From Candidatus Zixiibacteriota bacterium (GTDB lineage: Bacteria; Zixibacteria; MSB-5A5; JAABVY01), in NCBI GenBank assembly GCA_014730285.1, contig WJIM01000216.1, forward strand, positions 1 through 6,192: 6,192 nucleotides of DNA, written 5' to 3'. This document shows positions 5,689 to 6,192 of this stretch, in pieces. The position numbers were made by a program, and so were the translations under genes. How positions within the stretch are numbered: position 1 is the stretch's first letter; the number at the start of each line of letters is the position of its first letter. The notes under the pieces were generated by a model. That model was not told where the DNA came from, did not search any database, and worked only from the letters and a program-made list of their open reading frames with translations.

Positions 5689-6192
5689 GAAGATATTCGT
5701 ATCTTTTGTCATTTTGTTTGCCGTCCTGGTCACGGCATGTAAGTCAAAGGAGGAGGCTGCCGATACTGTGAGCGATAAAAGCGAAAACACCGATAAATTC
5801 TATGAAGAGCGGATTCGTATGGTCAAAAACCAGATCGAACGCCGCGGCATCGAGAGCGATATCGTTCTGGGTGCTCTTCGTTCTGTCCCCCGTCATCTGT
5901 TTGTTCCGGAGACCTACCGCAGCCGTTCATACGAGGACGGTCCTCTTCCAATCGGCCATAACCAGACGATATCCCAGCCATACATAGTAGCGCTGATGAC
6001 CGATCTGCTCGATCTTCAACCGGGAGAAAGAGTGCTCGAGGTCGGCACCGGTTCCGGATATCAGGCCGCAGTCCTGGCCGAAATTGCCGATTCGGTCTAT
6101 ACGATTGAAATTGTCAAGCCTTTAGCCGACCGTGCCCGCGAGATTCTCGACTCAATCGGCTATAATAATATCAAAGTCATGCACGGTGATGG
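5687..6192 (+). CDS. pcm: Protein-L-isoaspartate O-methyltransferase, predicted lipoprotein, 3' end cut off by window
   Basis: PCM uses S-adenosylmethionine to methylate the isoaspartyl carboxyl group of damaged proteins, starting their repair. 168 codons are visible; the frame runs off the window. The first 18 residues form a lipoprotein signal: MK, a hydrophobic run IFVSFVILFAVLV, then TAC with the lipobox Cys at 18, followed by a charged linker (19-37). The PCM core starts at about 38: RMVKNQIERRGI (44-55), SVPRHLFVP (66-74), PIGHNQTISQPYIVALM (88-104), the SAM-binding loop VLEVGTGSGYQ (116-126) and the acidic E141 in VYTIEIV; it ends at HGDG, part of the next motif. The first ATG is preferred because of the promoter aimed at it; a later ATG (codon 45) would cut into the conserved core. 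Most studied PCMs are cytosolic, so the export signal is notable. There is no Shine-Dalgarno. Confidence 0.9.
   Translation, partial: MKIFVSFVILFAVLVTACKSKEEAADTVSDKSENTDKFYEERIRMVKNQIERRGIESDIVLGALRSVPRHLFVPETYRSRSYEDGPLPIGHNQTISQPYIVALMTDLLDLQPGERVLEVGTGSGYQAAVLAEIADSVYTIEIVKPLADRAREILDSIGYNNIKVMHGD

Overview
This 6.2 kb window looks like chromosomal DNA from a Gram-negative-type bacterium of middling GC content. Every convincing protein gene lies on the + strand. The organism cannot be named from sequence alone. The lipoprotein-type signal peptide, the single-pass anti-sigma partner with a long outward domain, and several start codons without a Shine-Dalgarno sequence would fit an uncultured lineage of the FCB/Zixibacteria type, but that is a guess.

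Layout: (1) 1-735 is the 3' part of an AT-rich gene for a pentapeptide-repeat protein with a two-helix membrane tail. (2) 739-1908 is a complete dNTP triphosphohydrolase (dgt family). (3) 1909-2160 is a gap holding a short minus-strand reading frame that looks like either the remnant of a membrane protein or a very small membrane protein. (4) 2161-2547 is a small RNase H-like protein that appears to lack two of the four catalytic acidic residues, followed by a strong intrinsic terminator at 2572-2603. (5) 2663-3685 is holA, the DNA polymerase III delta subunit (clamp loader). (6) 3707-4279 is an ECF sigma factor, overlapping by 4 bp (7) 4276-5631, a membrane-anchored probable anti-sigma factor with a long acidic outward region. 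(8) 5687 to the window end is the start of a protein-L-isoaspartate O-methyltransferase (pcm) with a lipoprotein signal peptide.

The genes fall into loose themes: nucleotide pool and replication (dgt, RNase H-like, holA), then envelope sensing and protein repair (sigma/anti-sigma pair, exported PCM). holA, the sigma gene and the anti-sigma gene are tightly spaced and could share a transcript; pcm has its own near-consensus promoter.

The most notable structural signal is that four genes (dgt, holA, sigma, pcm) lack a Shine-Dalgarno sequence and instead have a -10-like hexamer ending 4-6 bases before the ATG, which would make leaderless mRNAs. At pcm the promoter is nearly perfect and its -10 element lies in the centre of a perfect 8-bp inverted repeat that reaches into the start codon, a possible operator. 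No CRISPR array, tRNA, rRNA or intact insertion sequence was seen.
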